Shown piece after piece: positions 1 through 9,409 of a stretch of DNA of 48,714 nt (positions are counted from its first letter, which is position 1; each line of letters opens with the position of its first letter). The notes beneath the pieces are model-generated. The model saw nothing but the letters and a program-made list of their open reading frames with translations, was not told where the DNA came from and searched no databases. The stretch comes from an uncultured Flavobacteriales bacterium (GTDB taxonomy: Bacteria; Bacteroidota; Bacteroidia; Flavobacteriales_D; Crocinitomicaceae), in NCBI GenBank assembly GCA_905182775.1, contig CAJJCU010000044.1, positions 1 to 48,714 on the forward strand. The letters are read 5' to 3'. The position numbers and the translations under genes are program-made.

Positions 1-780
1 GGCGCATAAAACACTGAGCCAAGCTGCCCTTGTATAGGAAAATATTAAGCCCATTAATAAGATGCCATTAATAAGAATCAGGACGGCTTTAGAAAGTGCA
101 GGCCTTCCTTTTTGGCGAAGCAATGAAAGGCTTAAGGGGAGGCATAGCGCAATAATAGCACCGTAGATTGTATGGTCTTTGAAAAAAGGCCACATGACCC
201 AGTGTCCCTCTTCTTCGCCAAAACCATAAAGGGAGTGATGGGCTACTGTAAAACACACCACAAGGCTACATGAAACAATGAAATACCATAAAAATTTAAC
301 CCTGTTTTCCTGATTCTTAAAAAAATAAGTTCCAAAAATGAGAATAGGAACAATGAACCAGAGCTTAGACAGTAAGAATTTAAATGAAACGATAGGCTCT
401 GAACTGGTAATAGATGTGATCAAAAGCCAGATCAAATAAGCGGAAACAGATACAATTATAGGTTGCTTCCAAATCCTAGAATCTAAAAAAGGGGTTTTTA
501 GTTGTAAAAAAAGAAACCACAACATAAAGCCGAAAAGCAAAGGTTCTGTCGGCAGGTATAAGCCAAATCCATCAACGTATTCTTCAATATTTACTGAAAA
601 AGGGGTTAAAAAAGCAATAAATAAGAAAAACTTCTCCGTTTGAAAAGTAGCAAGATAAATGAAAAGAAGTGCAACAGGGAAAAAGGCGAGGTACTCGAGC
701 CTCATCCAATTAAATAATGCAAAAATAGCGGTTAAAACAAGGGTGCTAAGGGCTATTTTTATTTTATTGCCGATAGTCAT
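1..780 (-). CDS. O-antigen ligase / polysaccharide polymerase (Wzy_C-like), 3' end missing
   Basis: Reading the minus strand from an ATG at 780 gives an open frame of 260 codons that runs off the window edge. The product is a hydrophobic multi-span membrane protein. Late in the visible part it has a polar loop with GHWVMWPFFKDHTIYGA, followed by a membrane segment and SYTRAAWLS. The pattern of a loop with F-x-DHT-x-YGA followed by an S-x-(S/T)RAAW-type motif is typical of the O-antigen ligase/polymerase family (PF04932). Such proteins join or polymerise undecaprenyl-linked sugar chains on the periplasmic face. The start lies one base after the stop of the Wzz-like gene, so the two are very probably translated together. 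I cannot tell ligase from polymerase. Confidence 0.8.
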   Translation of the reverse strand, partial: MTIGNKIKIALSTLVLTAIFALFNWMRLEYLAFFPVALLFIYLATFQTEKFFLFIAFLTPFSVNIEEYVDGFGLYLPTEPLLFGFMLWFLFLQLKTPFLDSRIWKQPIIVSVSAYLIWLLITSITSSEPIVSFKFLLSKLWFIVPILIFGTYFFKNQENRVKFLWYFIVSCSLVVCFTVAHHSLYGFGEEEGHWVMWPFFKDHTIYGAIIALCLPLSLSLLRQKGRPALSKAVLILINGILLMGLIFSYTRAAWLSVLCA

Positions 781-781
781 T

Positions 782-1777
782 TTAAACCTTCCTCTTTAAT
801 TCTCTATACCGTTCGATAATTAGTAAACAAAAGACAATGAAGATAAATGACCCTACTGCAGCAACAAGTGTTAAAATAAGTCGTTTCGGTTGGTCTTTTC
901 GGTCTGCAATATCTGCGCTTTGAACAATAAACTTGTGGCTAAAATTCGTAGATGCATCTGACTCTGCTTGTTCATAGGCAACTTTGAAATCTTCTAGTTT
1001 GCTAATTTTTTCATTTCGAGATCTTTCCAGTCCGTCAAATAAGGATCCAGAATTTGAATTGACATCAATCTTTTTTCGAATCTCATCTTTTTCTTTACTG
1101 TTTTTCGAGTCAACTAGTGCTTGAAATAGTCGCGATCTAACATCCAATGAAACCACCCCTAGTTTGGCGAGACTGTCCATTTTTGTAAGGAGCACCTGGA
1201 TTTCGTTATCGAGTTGCTTCTTTTTTCTTTTTGTGATTTCGAATGCGGGCAGCGCTCTTTCTTGAATCATTTGATTTTTTACAGTGTCAATAAGATTGAC
1301 TACGGCGTTTGCCATTTCTGCTGCAAGCTTTGGATCCTCGTCTAAAACGTCAATTTTAATAGATCCGAAACGGGTTCTCTCAAAAGAAAAGTGACCTATA
1401 AACGCATTGTTGAGCTTAAACATTTTGTTTGGATCTGAATCACTGATATCGTAACGGTTAATTAAATCGTATTTTGATACGACATAATCACGAATACGTG
1501 AAGATTGTAATATTTGAACAAGTTGTTCTGCTTGGTCCTCTTCTCCAAAGTCCATTGAAGACGCCTTTACATTTCTAGATTCATAAAATGAAACGGAACT
1601 AGACGCGGACGGAAAAACAATGGCTGTTGACAAAAACAATGGCGTGATCAGAAAAGATAGGCCATAACTGGCAATCGTTACAAAGAAGGTAAATCCAATC
1701 ACTATTTTTCTTCTTCGGAACAAGAATCCTAGTAATTTTTCTCTTTCCTCTGTTAAATTTAAACCTTGGTTTTCCAT
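782..1777 (-). CDS. Wzz-like polysaccharide chain-length determinant
   Basis: A 331-residue protein with a membrane segment near residues 25-47, a long charged and partly coiled-coil periplasmic region, and a second membrane segment near 300-322 followed by a short basic tail. This two-span layout is that of Wzz/GumC-type polysaccharide co-polymerases, which control chain length with the polymerase. I see no Walker motifs or Tyr-rich tail, so a fused BY-kinase is absent. It lies between the flippase gene (64 bases upstream) and the ligase-like gene (one base downstream), which supports the role. The leader at 1778-1841 contains a weak TAnnTTTG-like element (TATTTTCG), so an internal promoter is possible. 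Confidence 0.82.
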   Translation of the reverse strand: MENQGLNLTEEREKLLGFLFRRRKIVIGFTFFVTIASYGLSFLITPLFLSTAIVFPSASSSVSFYESRNVKASSMDFGEEDQAEQLVQILQSSRIRDYVVSKYDLINRYDISDSDPNKMFKLNNAFIGHFSFERTRFGSIKIDVLDEDPKLAAEMANAVVNLIDTVKNQMIQERALPAFEITKRKKKQLDNEIQVLLTKMDSLAKLGVVSLDVRSRLFQALVDSKNSKEKDEIRKKIDVNSNSGSLFDGLERSRNEKISKLEDFKVAYEQAESDASTNFSHKFIVQSADIADRKDQPKRLILTLVAAVGSFIFIVFCLLIIERYRELKRKV

Positions 1778-1841
1778 TGTTGACGTTTGTGGTTACGAAA
1801 ATAGAACATATAAACACAAGTAAAACTCAATTAGCAAGAAT

Positions 1842-3281
1842 TTATTTGAATTTACCGGAAGAGACAAATAGTTTCTTAAGTGCTTTGAGATCAATCAAGG
1901 ACAGGAGAAAAAGAGCCGCGACCCCTAGAACAATTTGAACAAGCATCAGGTAGGGCGTGTTTTGTAAAGCGTCACTTACGACATAAAGACCAATGATTAA
2001 GCCGCCTATTTTTAGTAAACCCTTAGGTTTTCTTGGCATGTCAAACTTATAGACGCAATAGATAAATTGAGCAATTGCCGTCACTCCTTGTGTAGCAAAC
2101 GTAGCAATAGCTGCGCCAAGAGCTCCATAAGTAGGAATCAGTATTAAATTAATTGTAATGTTGGCTGCAATCCCTATTGCGGAAATTGAATTTAGAATGG
2201 TTAAGTTTCCATTGGCTGTTAGTAGCGTACCAAAAATAAAATTCATGCCTATTGGAAAAAAACCAAGCATCAGAAACTGAAATGGTCCTACGGCATCGTT
2301 TATGTCGTTATAAATCCAACCCAAAATAAGGGGGGAATTATAGGTTGTAACAAAAACAATAATGACGATTCCTCCTAATAAAAGATTCGCAGAGGTTTTT
2401 ACAAGTTCTAAAACCACGGCTTGAGATTGTTTTAATTGTTTAGAGAAAATCGGGAACAGTAGACCAGCGAAAATCATTCCGAACATGAAAAGAGCGTCTA
2501 ATAATCTAAACCCTTGGGCGTATACACCTGCTTCGTAAGCCCCATTATTATGGATTCTCTCGAGCATTACGCCGTCAATTCGCGTATACAATAGCATCAA
2601 TACTATCAACAAGGCATAGGGCCAGCTTTTGCGTATTAATTGAAAGCCAAACTTAAAATCCCATTCAAGGTATGGTCGCTCTATATGTTTCAAGAGTAAT
2701 AAAAACCCAACAATAAGCGTTGTGGCATAGCAAAAAGTTTGAATCCAAATAAACTCTTGAATCCTAATTGTCTCAGGTGCAAGCGAGGAGAAAAGCCAAA
2801 TACCCCCAACTATAATTAATAAAAACCGATCAAGAATAGAAATAAAGGCATCTGTTTTAAAGAAGTGAAATCCTGCAAAATGACTCCTTAGATAGGCAAT
2901 ACTGAGTACTAAAAATTGATTTAGTATAAGGAACCCAAGGAGGTATAAAGGCCTTCCTGAATACCCAAGAAACAAAGCCAGAGAGAAAGTGAAAATGGAA
3001 TAAACAGAAAATAAAAGCAGGCGAAATGTAAAAACGCGCCCAAAGTATTTTTTGATTTTTTCAGGATCTTGTGCTAAGTTTTTTGTTGTATAATTATTAA
3101 TCCCGAGGTCTAGTAGTGTGTTGAATAAAACTGATAAGTTTAAAAGAGAAAAGTACAAGCCGTAGTTCTCGGGCCCAACCCTATTTTGCACTGTAGCATC
3201 AATACCAAATAATGCAATCGGCTTTACAAGTAGGTTCAAAAGAACCATGAGTAGTAAATTCGAAAAAAAGATTCTTTGCAT
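1842..3281 (-). CDS. polysaccharide flippase (Wzx/MATE-like)
   Basis: A 479-residue, strongly hydrophobic protein with about 12-14 predicted spans and short loops, as in Wzx and related flippases of the MOP superfamily. These move lipid-linked sugar units across the inner membrane. The N-terminus (MQRIFFSNLLLMVLLNLLVKP), the DLGINNYTT segment near residue 60 and the late GALGAAIATFATQG segment fit this family. The ATG at 3281 is one base from the response-regulator stop, so it is probably in the same transcript as the two-component genes. With the Wzz-like and ligase-like genes that follow, it completes a Wzy-type assembly set, though no glycosyltransferases are visible in the window. Confidence 0.85.
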   Translation of the reverse strand: MQRIFFSNLLLMVLLNLLVKPIALFGIDATVQNRVGPENYGLYFSLLNLSVLFNTLLDLGINNYTTKNLAQDPEKIKKYFGRVFTFRLLLFSVYSIFTFSLALFLGYSGRPLYLLGFLILNQFLVLSIAYLRSHFAGFHFFKTDAFISILDRFLLIIVGGIWLFSSLAPETIRIQEFIWIQTFCYATTLIVGFLLLLKHIERPYLEWDFKFGFQLIRKSWPYALLIVLMLLYTRIDGVMLERIHNNGAYEAGVYAQGFRLLDALFMFGMIFAGLLFPIFSKQLKQSQAVVLELVKTSANLLLGGIVIIVFVTTYNSPLILGWIYNDINDAVGPFQFLMLGFFPIGMNFIFGTLLTANGNLTILNSISAIGIAANITINLILIPTYGALGAAIATFATQGVTAIAQFIYCVYKFDMPRKPKGLLKIGGLIIGLYVVSDALQNTPYLMLVQIVLGVAALFLLSLIDLKALKKLFVSSGKFK

Positions 3282-3282
3282 A

Positions 3283-3984
3283 CTATTGCTTTACAAGCAA
3301 CTTAAAACCGATACCATGTACATTCATGATTTCGATATTTGAGTCGTCCTTAAGCAATTTACGCAATTTGGCGATGTAGACATCCATACTACGGCCATTA
3401 AAGTAGTTGTCGTCTCCCCAGACAGCTCGCAACGCCGCTTGCCGGTCAAGGAGCTCATTTTGGTTTTTAACGAGTAGTCGCAATAATAAATTTTCTTTTG
3501 TGGTAAGTTTTTTAGGCCCCTCTAACAAATGAAGAATTCTAAGCTCGGGCTCATAGGCGATCGAACCGACTTTTATCTTTTGTCCAATATTCTTCTGCTT
3601 TGCTTGTGTTCTATTAAGAATAGCATTCATGCGTGCGAGCAGCTCTTCCATTGAGAAAGGTTTTGTTAGGTAATCATCGGCCCCGATCTCAAAACCCTTT
3701 AGTTTGTCTTCGCTCATTGCTTTTGCCGTGAGAAACAGAATAGGTATAGACTTGTCAAGCTCTCTTACCTCTTTTGCTAAAGTAAATCCATCCATTTCTG
3801 GCATCATGACATCGAGAATCATAAAGTCAAAGTTGTTTTTAGGATCATTAAATAGATCGTATGCCTGCCTGCCATTTCTAGCGAGTTCGACAGTAAAGCC
3901 TTTGTTTTTCAAATAAGTCCACAGAAGCTTTCCGAGATTTTCATCATCTTCAGCAAGCAGAATATTTATGTTCGAATCTTTCAT
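3283..3984 (-). CDS. OmpR-family response regulator (RprY-like)
   Basis: A 233-residue response regulator. The receiver domain (about 1-120) has the acidic pocket AEDDE near residue 11, the predicted phospho-acceptor Asp58 in ILDVMMPEMDG, Thr86 and Lys108 in the DYLTKPF motif. A winged-helix DNA-binding domain follows (about 135-233), with NGRSMDVYIAKLRKLLK and the closing hairpin NVHGIGFKL. That effector-domain wording resembles Bacteroides RprY, a comparison made from memory. The start overlaps the kinase stop by four bases, typical of a cognate pair. The flippase gene begins one base after its stop, so it may regulate or simply be co-transcribed with the polysaccharide export genes. Confidence 0.93.
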   Translation of the reverse strand: MKDSNINILLAEDDENLGKLLWTYLKNKGFTVELARNGRQAYDLFNDPKNNFDFMILDVMMPEMDGFTLAKEVRELDKSIPILFLTAKAMSEDKLKGFEIGADDYLTKPFSMEELLARMNAILNRTQAKQKNIGQKIKVGSIAYEPELRILHLLEGPKKLTTKENLLLRLLVKNQNELLDRQAALRAVWGDDNYFNGRSMDVYIAKLRKLLKDDSNIEIMNVHGIGFKLLVKQ

Positions 3985-5600
3985 GTATTTATTGTTATCT
4001 CAAAAGTTGTGCCCTTTCCATATGTGCTGTCGACTTTAATGCCCCACCCATATCCATCACAGACCTTTTTCACATAATTAAGCCCTAAGCCAAATCCTTT
4101 TACATCGTGCACATCTCCTGTTGGAACACGGTACAACTTGTCAAATATTTTGTTTAAGTATTCTTTTTTAATTCCTATTCCCCTATCGGAAAAAAGTAAA
4201 ACGACGCTATTTGTATTTTGTTTTATTTCTAAGCTAATTTTCGCTGGTTCGGGGCTGTATTTGATTGCGTTTTCTAATAAGTTGGCCATAAGGCTTCGAA
4301 GATGCGACTCCTGAGCATAAACAATAATTTCTGAATTTGATGAGGTAAACTGAATGTCATATTTTTCTGAATCTACCCTGAATTTTGCGTTTCTGACAAC
4401 GATGGATGCAAGTTCAACGAGCTTTACGGGCCCGCCGTCCCAAATTAAATCCTTTCGTTCGAGAATAGAGTTTTGTAAAATATTTTCTACTAAAGCTTCA
4501 AGCCTTTTATTTTCTTGCTCGATCATACTTAGGTATGGATCTATAAAAGGGAGGTGCTTTTCATCTAAGATATCGGGGTCTTTTAAAGCCTGACAGGCCA
4601 GTGCGATTGTAGAAATAGGTGTTTTAAACTCATGGGTCATGTTAGAAACAAGACCTGCTTTTATTTCTGACAGTTTTTTTTGTTCGACGATTGTTTTAAC
4701 CATGAAAACAAGTGCTGCGAGCACAATACAAACGACGAGCACAGCGCCTACGATCGCGAGACGCATTTCTTTAATTAAAAAACGCTTGTGATTTGGGAAG
4801 GAGATTTCAAGGAACAAGGATTCACTGACGGGGTTCTCGGGAAAGAGCCTAGCTTTTTTTTGCCCTTTTTTAGAGCCATTTATTTGATAACGATTGGTCG
4901 GGTTTTCAAATTGAATAGCATCGCCATTGCTATTAAAAACACTAAAGGTAAATCCTTTTGGGAGTCTTTCTTTTTTGATTTCAAATGAGATAATTGAATC
5001 TAAAAACACCACATCAATTCTTTGCTGAGGACTTTTTAAGACATTGTCTTTAAATGCTTCAAGCATCATTTCGTTAATATACTTTGCTTTTTTAAAGATC
5101 TGCTGAACCGCTTGCTGGTTTAACTGAAGAGAAAGACTGCTTGAATCACTGCCTTTGATCATACTAGGAGCGTTATTGAAAACGTCTTGAATTTCTTTAT
5201 AATTTTTTGCTAAAACCTTTTGCTCTGTGCTGAGACCGGTAAGAGAATCGTATGCTTGGCCGCGAATCACTAAATACTTTTCACGCTTCCCATTATTAAC
5301 AATAGTTGTATCGCTTACACTTACAGACTCCTTAGATGACGTCAATGACTGAAACTCTGACTTTAAAACATCTTGGTATTGGAGACTAAAATCTTTATTA
5401 ATAATTTTCATGTAACGCCTATAGTCCTCTGCCTTTTCATGTTTGAAGGCAATCTTATTTTGAAAGGAGCTGATTTTAGAATCTAACTCTTTTTCTTTTT
5501 GATTATAGGTACTGTAAAGCTGGTAAGATTGAACAACAAGAAGACTTAGCATCGATGCTGCAAGAAGTATAACGGCTAAATTGATTTGTTTGGTCTTCAT
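3981..5600 (-). CDS. membrane sensor histidine kinase (RprX-like)
   Basis: A sensor kinase of 539 residues when started at the ATG at 5600. A TTG nine bases upstream (5609) extends the frame but is less likely. There is a membrane segment at about 8-28, a long extracytoplasmic sensor region, and a second span at about 280-302. The HisKA H-box is NMTHEFKTPIST, with the phospho-acceptor His at residue 323. The ATPase domain shows an N-box (NLLENAIKYS), G1 (FSDRGIGI), the F-box region (IFDKLYRVP) and G2 (GFGLGLNYV). It overlaps the response regulator by four bases. The sensor domain is not one I recognise, so the signal is unknown. Confidence 0.92.
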   Translation of the reverse strand: MKTKQINLAVILLAASMLSLLVVQSYQLYSTYNQKEKELDSKISSFQNKIAFKHEKAEDYRRYMKIINKDFSLQYQDVLKSEFQSLTSSKESVSVSDTTIVNNGKREKYLVIRGQAYDSLTGLSTEQKVLAKNYKEIQDVFNNAPSMIKGSDSSSLSLQLNQQAVQQIFKKAKYINEMMLEAFKDNVLKSPQQRIDVVFLDSIISFEIKKERLPKGFTFSVFNSNGDAIQFENPTNRYQINGSKKGQKKARLFPENPVSESLFLEISFPNHKRFLIKEMRLAIVGAVLVVCIVLAALVFMVKTIVEQKKLSEIKAGLVSNMTHEFKTPISTIALACQALKDPDILDEKHLPFIDPYLSMIEQENKRLEALVENILQNSILERKDLIWDGGPVKLVELASIVVRNAKFRVDSEKYDIQFTSSNSEIIVYAQESHLRSLMANLLENAIKYSPEPAKISLEIKQNTNSVVLLFSDRGIGIKKEYLNKIFDKLYRVPTGDVHDVKGFGLGLNYVKKVCDGYGWGIKVDSTYGKGTTFEITINT

Positions 5601-5725
5601 GTTGTGCAACGAATCTAAATAAAATCAAGTCATGTAAAAAGAAAAGTTAACCATTTTTAACACGACAAAAACTAGGTGCGAAAGCTTTATCTCTCTGATA
5701 ACACTTTTTTATATAGTCAATTGAT

Positions 5726-5733
5726 TAATTTTG
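5726..5733 (+). promoter_or_regulatory. candidate -7 element upstream of serS
   Basis: TAATTTTG matches the Bacteroidota -7 consensus TAnnTTTG exactly and lies 19 bases before the serS ATG. No clear TTG -33 box is visible at the proper distance, so this is a pattern match only. Confidence 0.35.
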
Positions 5734-5752
5734 TTGGTAACAAATCCTGATT

Positions 5753-7030
5753 ATGATTGAAATTCAGCGTATCAAAGAAAATAAAGAAGAGGTCCTTTTG
5801 GGCTTGAGTAAGCGAAATATTGATGCGAAACAAGAGGTAGAGCAGATTATTGCTTTGGACCATGATTGGCGCCTAAAGAAAACACAGCTTCAAGATGTTG
5901 AAACAGAATTGAATGCGATATCAAAGCAAATAGGTGTTTTATTTAGTACAGGAAAGCAAGAGGAAGCCAAAGTTCTTAAGTCTAAAACGGGTGCTTTAAA
6001 AGAAGCGCTTCAGGCATTCAAAATAGAAGAAGAGGCTCTAGAGAAAAAGATTCAGGATGTGTTGTTTACCCTTCCAAATGTTTGTACTCAAGAAGTTCCT
6101 GCGGGAAAAGATGAAACAGCAAATGAGATTATTGAAGAATTTGGAACGAGCCCATCTTTAGAAGAAGCCCCTCTGCCGCATTGGGAACTTGCTAAAGAAT
6201 ACACCTTGATTGATTTTGAGCTAGGGGTCAAGGTTACCGGAGCGGGCTTCCCTTTTTATAGAGGGCAAGGTGCAAGGTTTCAGCGTGCGTTGGTTTCGTT
6301 TTTCCTAGACGAGGCCGTTGATGCTGGCTATGAGGAGTTTATTTCTCCTTTAATGGTAAATGAAAACAGTGGAAAAGGAACAGGGCAGCTTCCAGATAAA
6401 GAGGGTCAAATGTATTATATAGGTGCAGACGACCTTTATTTAATTCCTACAGCGGAGGTACCATTAACTAATATTTATAGAGATGTGATTCTTCCAGACC
6501 CCAACTTTTCTATTAAGCTTACAGGGCACACACCCTGTTTCCGGAGAGAAGCGGGATCATATGGAAAAGATGTTCGTGGTTTAAATAGGTTGCATCAGTT
6601 TGAAAAGGTTGAAATTGTTCGTATTGAAACTCCTGAAAACTCAGAGAAAGCTTTGCATGAAATGATAGACCACATCAAGTCCCTTTTACAAAAACTAGGG
6701 CTCCAGTATCGGGTGTTAAGGCTTTGTGGTGGAGATACGGGCTTTGCAGCAGCGATCACTTATGACTTTGAGGTCTATTCTGCTGCGCAAGAAAAATGGC
6801 TAGAGGTCAGCTCTGTTTCTCGTTTTGACACCTTTCAGTCTAACCGCTTAAAATTGAGATTTAAGGACGAAAACAAAAAATCACGTTTGTGTCACACCCT
6901 TAACGGTTCGGCATTGGCGCTTCCTAGAATTATGGCGGCCCTACTTGAGAACAATCAAGTCCCTACAGGGATTAATATTCCAGAGCCATTAAGAAAGTAC
7001 ACCGGCTTTGATATGATCACTAAAAAGTAA
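5753..7030 (+). CDS. serS: seryl-tRNA synthetase
   Basis: A 425-residue class II aminoacyl-tRNA synthetase of normal SerRS length, charging tRNA-Ser with serine in the cytoplasm. Residues about 1-110 form the tRNA-binding coiled-coil arm, with heptad-like charged helices. The catalytic core follows: the dimer motif region with FISPLMVNE, the serine-pocket sequence IPTAEVPLTN, motif 2 (CFRREAGSYGKD), and motif 3 near the end (NGSALALPRIMAALLEN) closing with GINIPEPLRKYTGFD. It is transcribed divergently from the kinase gene across a 152-base gap. Two exported-protein genes follow closely on the same strand. Confidence 0.98.
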   Translation: MIEIQRIKENKEEVLLGLSKRNIDAKQEVEQIIALDHDWRLKKTQLQDVETELNAISKQIGVLFSTGKQEEAKVLKSKTGALKEALQAFKIEEEALEKKIQDVLFTLPNVCTQEVPAGKDETANEIIEEFGTSPSLEEAPLPHWELAKEYTLIDFELGVKVTGAGFPFYRGQGARFQRALVSFFLDEAVDAGYEEFISPLMVNENSGKGTGQLPDKEGQMYYIGADDLYLIPTAEVPLTNIYRDVILPDPNFSIKLTGHTPCFRREAGSYGKDVRGLNRLHQFEKVEIVRIETPENSEKALHEMIDHIKSLLQKLGLQYRVLRLCGGDTGFAAAITYDFEVYSAAQEKWLEVSSVSRFDTFQSNRLKLRFKDENKKSRLCHTLNGSALALPRIMAALLENNQVPTGINIPEPLRKYTGFDMITKK

Positions 7031-7042
7031 TTCCTATAACAA

Positions 7043-7579
7043 ATGAACAAAGTTCTGTTTTTCACCTTCTTGATTTTACTTTCCTGCTCAGACTTGCAAA
7101 AAGAGACGCAGCAAGCGAAAATTCAGAAATTGCAAAGCGAGCTATCAATGAATCAAGCCACATTTGAAAGGGAATTCATTGATACGATTCATGATATGAA
7201 GTACAACGCAGGCGAGTTAGAGCGTTCGATAAAGTTTCACTACCATTCGGATACAATTGATCTTGAATTGGGCAGAAAAGTTGATACCTATAAAAGAATG
7301 CGTCGATTGCTTGAGGCACTAGGCCGCACAGGTGTTATGCTAAAGAAATCATTTGAAGAAGAAGAAATGCAGCTTCGCGGGTTACTTTCCGATGTTGAGA
7401 ATGGCTATGGTCAGCGAGACCAGTATGACAATTATATCAATTTGGAAAGCACAAAAAACGAACAAATATTTGTACTTCTGCAAGACTACGAGCGACTTAA
7501 AACATCGTCTTTCGGCATCTACGACTCTCTTCACGTCGACTTAAGCAGGTTTGTTAAACAAATGATTGAAAAGGAATGA
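7043..7579 (+). CDS. small coiled-coil lipoprotein, unknown function
   Basis: A 178-residue protein starting with a short hydrophobic leader and the lipobox LLSC, giving a lipidated Cys at about residue 15. The rest is almost entirely charged helix with many Glu, Lys, Gln and Leu residues, probably coiled coil, with no motif I can name. It begins 12 bases after serS and its stop overlaps the start of the TPR gene by four bases. Translation of the two is therefore probably coupled, and a shared envelope role is plausible. Family not recognised. Confidence 0.75.
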   Translation: MNKVLFFTFLILLSCSDLQKETQQAKIQKLQSELSMNQATFEREFIDTIHDMKYNAGELERSIKFHYHSDTIDLELGRKVDTYKRMRRLLEALGRTGVMLKKSFEEEEMQLRGLLSDVENGYGQRDQYDNYINLESTKNEQIFVLLQDYERLKTSSFGIYDSLHVDLSRFVKQMIEKE

Positions 7580-9408
7580 GCCGTTTATTTATCCTTTTTT
7601 TTGTTTTTTTTGTTCAACTCTCCTGGGCCCAAACGGATACAGACATTAAGCTTGCAGACCACTATTATACACAAGGTGAATTTGAAAAAGCCAAGGGGTA
7701 TTACGAGGGTATTTACAACACCAATCCAAATAAGATCTACCTTAATCGATTGTTGGAATGTTTAATAGCGACGGACGAGGAGAAAAAGGCAGAAAAGATT
7801 TTAAAAAAGGCGGTTTCGAAAGACCCAAGCAACTTGGTTCTGCAGTTTCAGTTTGCGGATTTTTATGAGCAGCAAGGAACAGCAGTAAAAGCAAAAAAGA
7901 TATATGAAAACCTCCTATCGGATCACATTACGAGTCCATCTACAGGGATTGCGTTGTTTAATTCTTTTTTGTCTCTATCAAAAATTGACCTAGCCACACG
8001 AGCTTTAGAGAACTCAAAGAAAAAATTCAAAAACTATCCCTTTCATTTTCAAGAGGCAGACTTGTATGCACAGACTAATAATAAAGAAGCGATGGTGCAG
8101 ACTTATATGCAGCTTTTAGAAACGCATGATTATTATGATAAATCGGTAAAAAAAGCACTATTGAGAAGGCTTGACTTGTCAAAAGAGCAAGCCCCTGACT
8201 TTCTTCTGTTAAAAAAAGAGCTTTTTGGACTTGCTCAAAAGGTGAACTCTAGTGTCGTTTTTTCGGAGCTATTAATATGGCTTTATATGCAGGTCGATAA
8301 TTTTGCTGGTGTCTATAATCAAGTTGTAGCTGTAGACCTTCGTTCTAAAGCCAATGGAATGAGGCTGTATTCTTTCGCTAAAACCTGCTCTGAAAACAAA
8401 GATTTTTCTACGGCGCTTAAAGCGTTTCAAGAGGCGAAAGACATGACCAGTAACTCAGACCTTAAATTTATGTGTCTAAAGGGTCTTTTACATGTTGGTT
8501 ATATTCAAATTACTGAAATCAAAAGGTATACCCGGGAGGAGTTAGACAACGTGCTCATGAATTACGAATTGGCGCTTCAAACAATCGGCCCTATTACCTC
8601 AAGGACACTGTCTGTTTTAATGGAGTACGCAGAAATATTAGCTTATTATGCGAGTGAAAAAGAGAAAGCGCTTGAGCTTCTTATAAAAACCTATGAATCT
8701 AGATCGCTTACTGACATCATGAAGGCTGAGGTTAAAATGCTCAGGGCAGATATCGAATTGTTAAAAGGAAATGTTTGGGATGCGGCTTTGTTATACATGC
8801 AGATCAGTGAAGATTTTAATTTTGAAATAATAGGAAATCGTGCAAAGTTTAAAAATGCGCGGATTTTTTATTACGAAGGTGAATTTGAATTTGCGCAATC
8901 ACAGCTTGATGTGCTGAAGCAATCGACATCTAAATTATTATCGAATGATGCTTTGGATTTATCTATTATGATCACTGACAATTACGGATTAGATTCAAAC
9001 TATATTGCGATGGCCTGGTTTTCTAAAGCAGACCTTTATATTGAGCAATTGCAGTTTTTAGAGGCCTTTTCTTTATTTGACAGCATACAAGTTAACTACC
9101 CCTTTCATTCCTTAGCTGATGAGATTCTCTACAAAAGGGCTCACGCCATGTCTCTTAATGGGGAATGGAATCAAGCCATCGGTTTTTATGATGACATTAT
9201 AAAGTTTCATGAATCAGACATCCTTGCTGACGATGCCATGTTTAAGGCTGCAGAACTTGTTGAAACCAAATTAAACAATGCAGACAATGCTTTGGAGCGG
9301 TATAAAAAGCTATTAATATCCCATCCTGGGAGCTTGTACGCCCACGAGGCTAGGAAACGTGTTCGGCTGCTTCGGGGTGAAGAGCTGAAGCCAGAAGATG
9401 AGTTTTAA
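7576..9408 (+). CDS. exported tetratricopeptide-repeat protein
   Basis: A 610-residue protein with an N-terminal signal peptide (hydrophobic core FILFFVFFVQ, probable cleavage after SWAQ). It then has many helical pairs of TPR type, for example near the start (ADHYYTQGEFEKAKGYYEGIY) and at the C-terminus (KFHESDILADDAMFKAAELV). The final repeats, with the spacing of tol-pal/YbgF and BamD-like proteins, suggest a periplasmic scaffold. It overlaps the upstream lipoprotein gene by four bases and ends one base before the convergent acyl-CoA dehydrogenase gene. The binding partner is not evident. Confidence 0.85.
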   Translation: MSRLFILFFVFFVQLSWAQTDTDIKLADHYYTQGEFEKAKGYYEGIYNTNPNKIYLNRLLECLIATDEEKKAEKILKKAVSKDPSNLVLQFQFADFYEQQGTAVKAKKIYENLLSDHITSPSTGIALFNSFLSLSKIDLATRALENSKKKFKNYPFHFQEADLYAQTNNKEAMVQTYMQLLETHDYYDKSVKKALLRRLDLSKEQAPDFLLLKKELFGLAQKVNSSVVFSELLIWLYMQVDNFAGVYNQVVAVDLRSKANGMRLYSFAKTCSENKDFSTALKAFQEAKDMTSNSDLKFMCLKGLLHVGYIQITEIKRYTREELDNVLMNYELALQTIGPITSRTLSVLMEYAEILAYYASEKEKALELLIKTYESRSLTDIMKAEVKMLRADIELLKGNVWDAALLYMQISEDFNFEIIGNRAKFKNARIFYYEGEFEFAQSQLDVLKQSTSKLLSNDALDLSIMITDNYGLDSNYIAMAWFSKADLYIEQLQFLEAFSLFDSIQVNYPFHSLADEILYKRAHAMSLNGEWNQAIGFYDDIIKFHESDILADDAMFKAAELVETKLNNADNALERYKKLLISHPGSLYAHEARKRVRLLRGEELKPEDEF

Positions 9409-9409
9409 G

